Of a stretch of 64,000 nucleotides of DNA, positions 63,987 to 64,000 are shown one piece after another. The stretch covers positions 186,001 through 250,000 of the forward strand of contig CP054936.1 in the NCBI GenBank assembly GCA_013364255.1, read 5' to 3'. The notes beneath the pieces were generated by a model. The model searched no databases. It saw nothing but the letters and a program-made list of their open reading frames with translations, and was not told the DNA's origin. Numbering within the stretch: position 1 is the first letter of the stretch; each line of letters begins with the position of its first letter. Source of the DNA: Streptomyces seoulensis (GTDB lineage: Bacteria; Actinomycetota; Actinomycetes; Streptomycetales; Streptomycetaceae). The position numbers were made by a program, and so were the translations under genes.

Positions 63987-64000
63987 GACGCGCTCTGACA

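Overview
The DNA is very GC-rich, with strongly GC-biased third codon positions, GTG starts and ATGA overlaps. This is typical of Streptomyces or a close relative. No rRNA, tRNA, CRISPR array or insertion sequence was seen. The window holds most of a biosynthetic cluster (1 to about 53.6 kb) followed by ordinary accessory chromosome genes.

Region 1 (1-29.8 kb, minus strand) is four consecutive modular type I polyketide synthase genes, read right to left. PKS-A carries an acid-activating loading module plus module 1, PKS-B module 2, PKS-C modules 3 and 4, and PKS-D starts with module 5 and runs off the left edge. The extender and reduction pattern is malonyl/full reduction, methylmalonyl/KR-DH, methylmalonyl/KR, malonyl/KR with a dead DH, then malonyl with an intact DH. 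This matches the first steps expected for the ansatrienin/mycotrienin/trienomycin ansamycins, started by 3-amino-5-hydroxybenzoic acid (AHBA).

Region 2 (30.1-41.5 kb) carries a full set of AHBA-type genes: aminoDHQ synthase, ROK kinase, type II aminoDHQ dehydratase, AHBA synthase, Gfo/Idh oxidoreductase, HAD phosphatase and aminoDAHP synthase. Among them sit an A-PCP-TE NRPS and a GNAT-type N-acyltransferase, the pair expected to load D-alanine onto C-11 and cap it with a cyclohexanoyl group.

Region 3 (41.6-48.9 kb, plus strand, continuing the AHBA run) makes cyclohexanecarbonyl-CoA from shikimate. Its genes are an EPSP-synthase-like domain fused to an acyl-CoA ligase, an acyl-CoA dehydrogenase, a ChcA-like enoyl reductase and an old-yellow-enzyme/dienoyl-CoA reductase. 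A large LAL/LuxR regulator (about 49-52 kb) and an MFS exporter (52.4-53.6 kb) close the cluster. The amide synthase that would release the ansa chain, modules 6-8 and tailoring genes are not in the window and probably lie to the left.

Region 4 (53.6-64 kb) looks like flanking genome: a membrane-anchored Ig-like/ChW-like protein, a TetR-SDR divergent pair with a clear operator, an unknown 170-residue protein, a quinone-oxidoreductase/GlxA-type regulator divergent pair with a perfect inverted repeat, a Tat sulfatase with its formylglycine-generating enzyme, and an endonuclease VII-like HNH protein.

The most unusual signals are: the EPSPS-ligase fusion with rewired phosphate-site residues; AGGGG-type iterons shared by the two divergent control regions; a ~1 kb almost identical AT duplication inside blocks of aberrant G/T-rich codon usage; a 204-bp tandem repeat that lengthens a KS-AT linker; an intergenic array of eleven ~22-bp repeats; and a kinase gene whose only sensible start is ATC.
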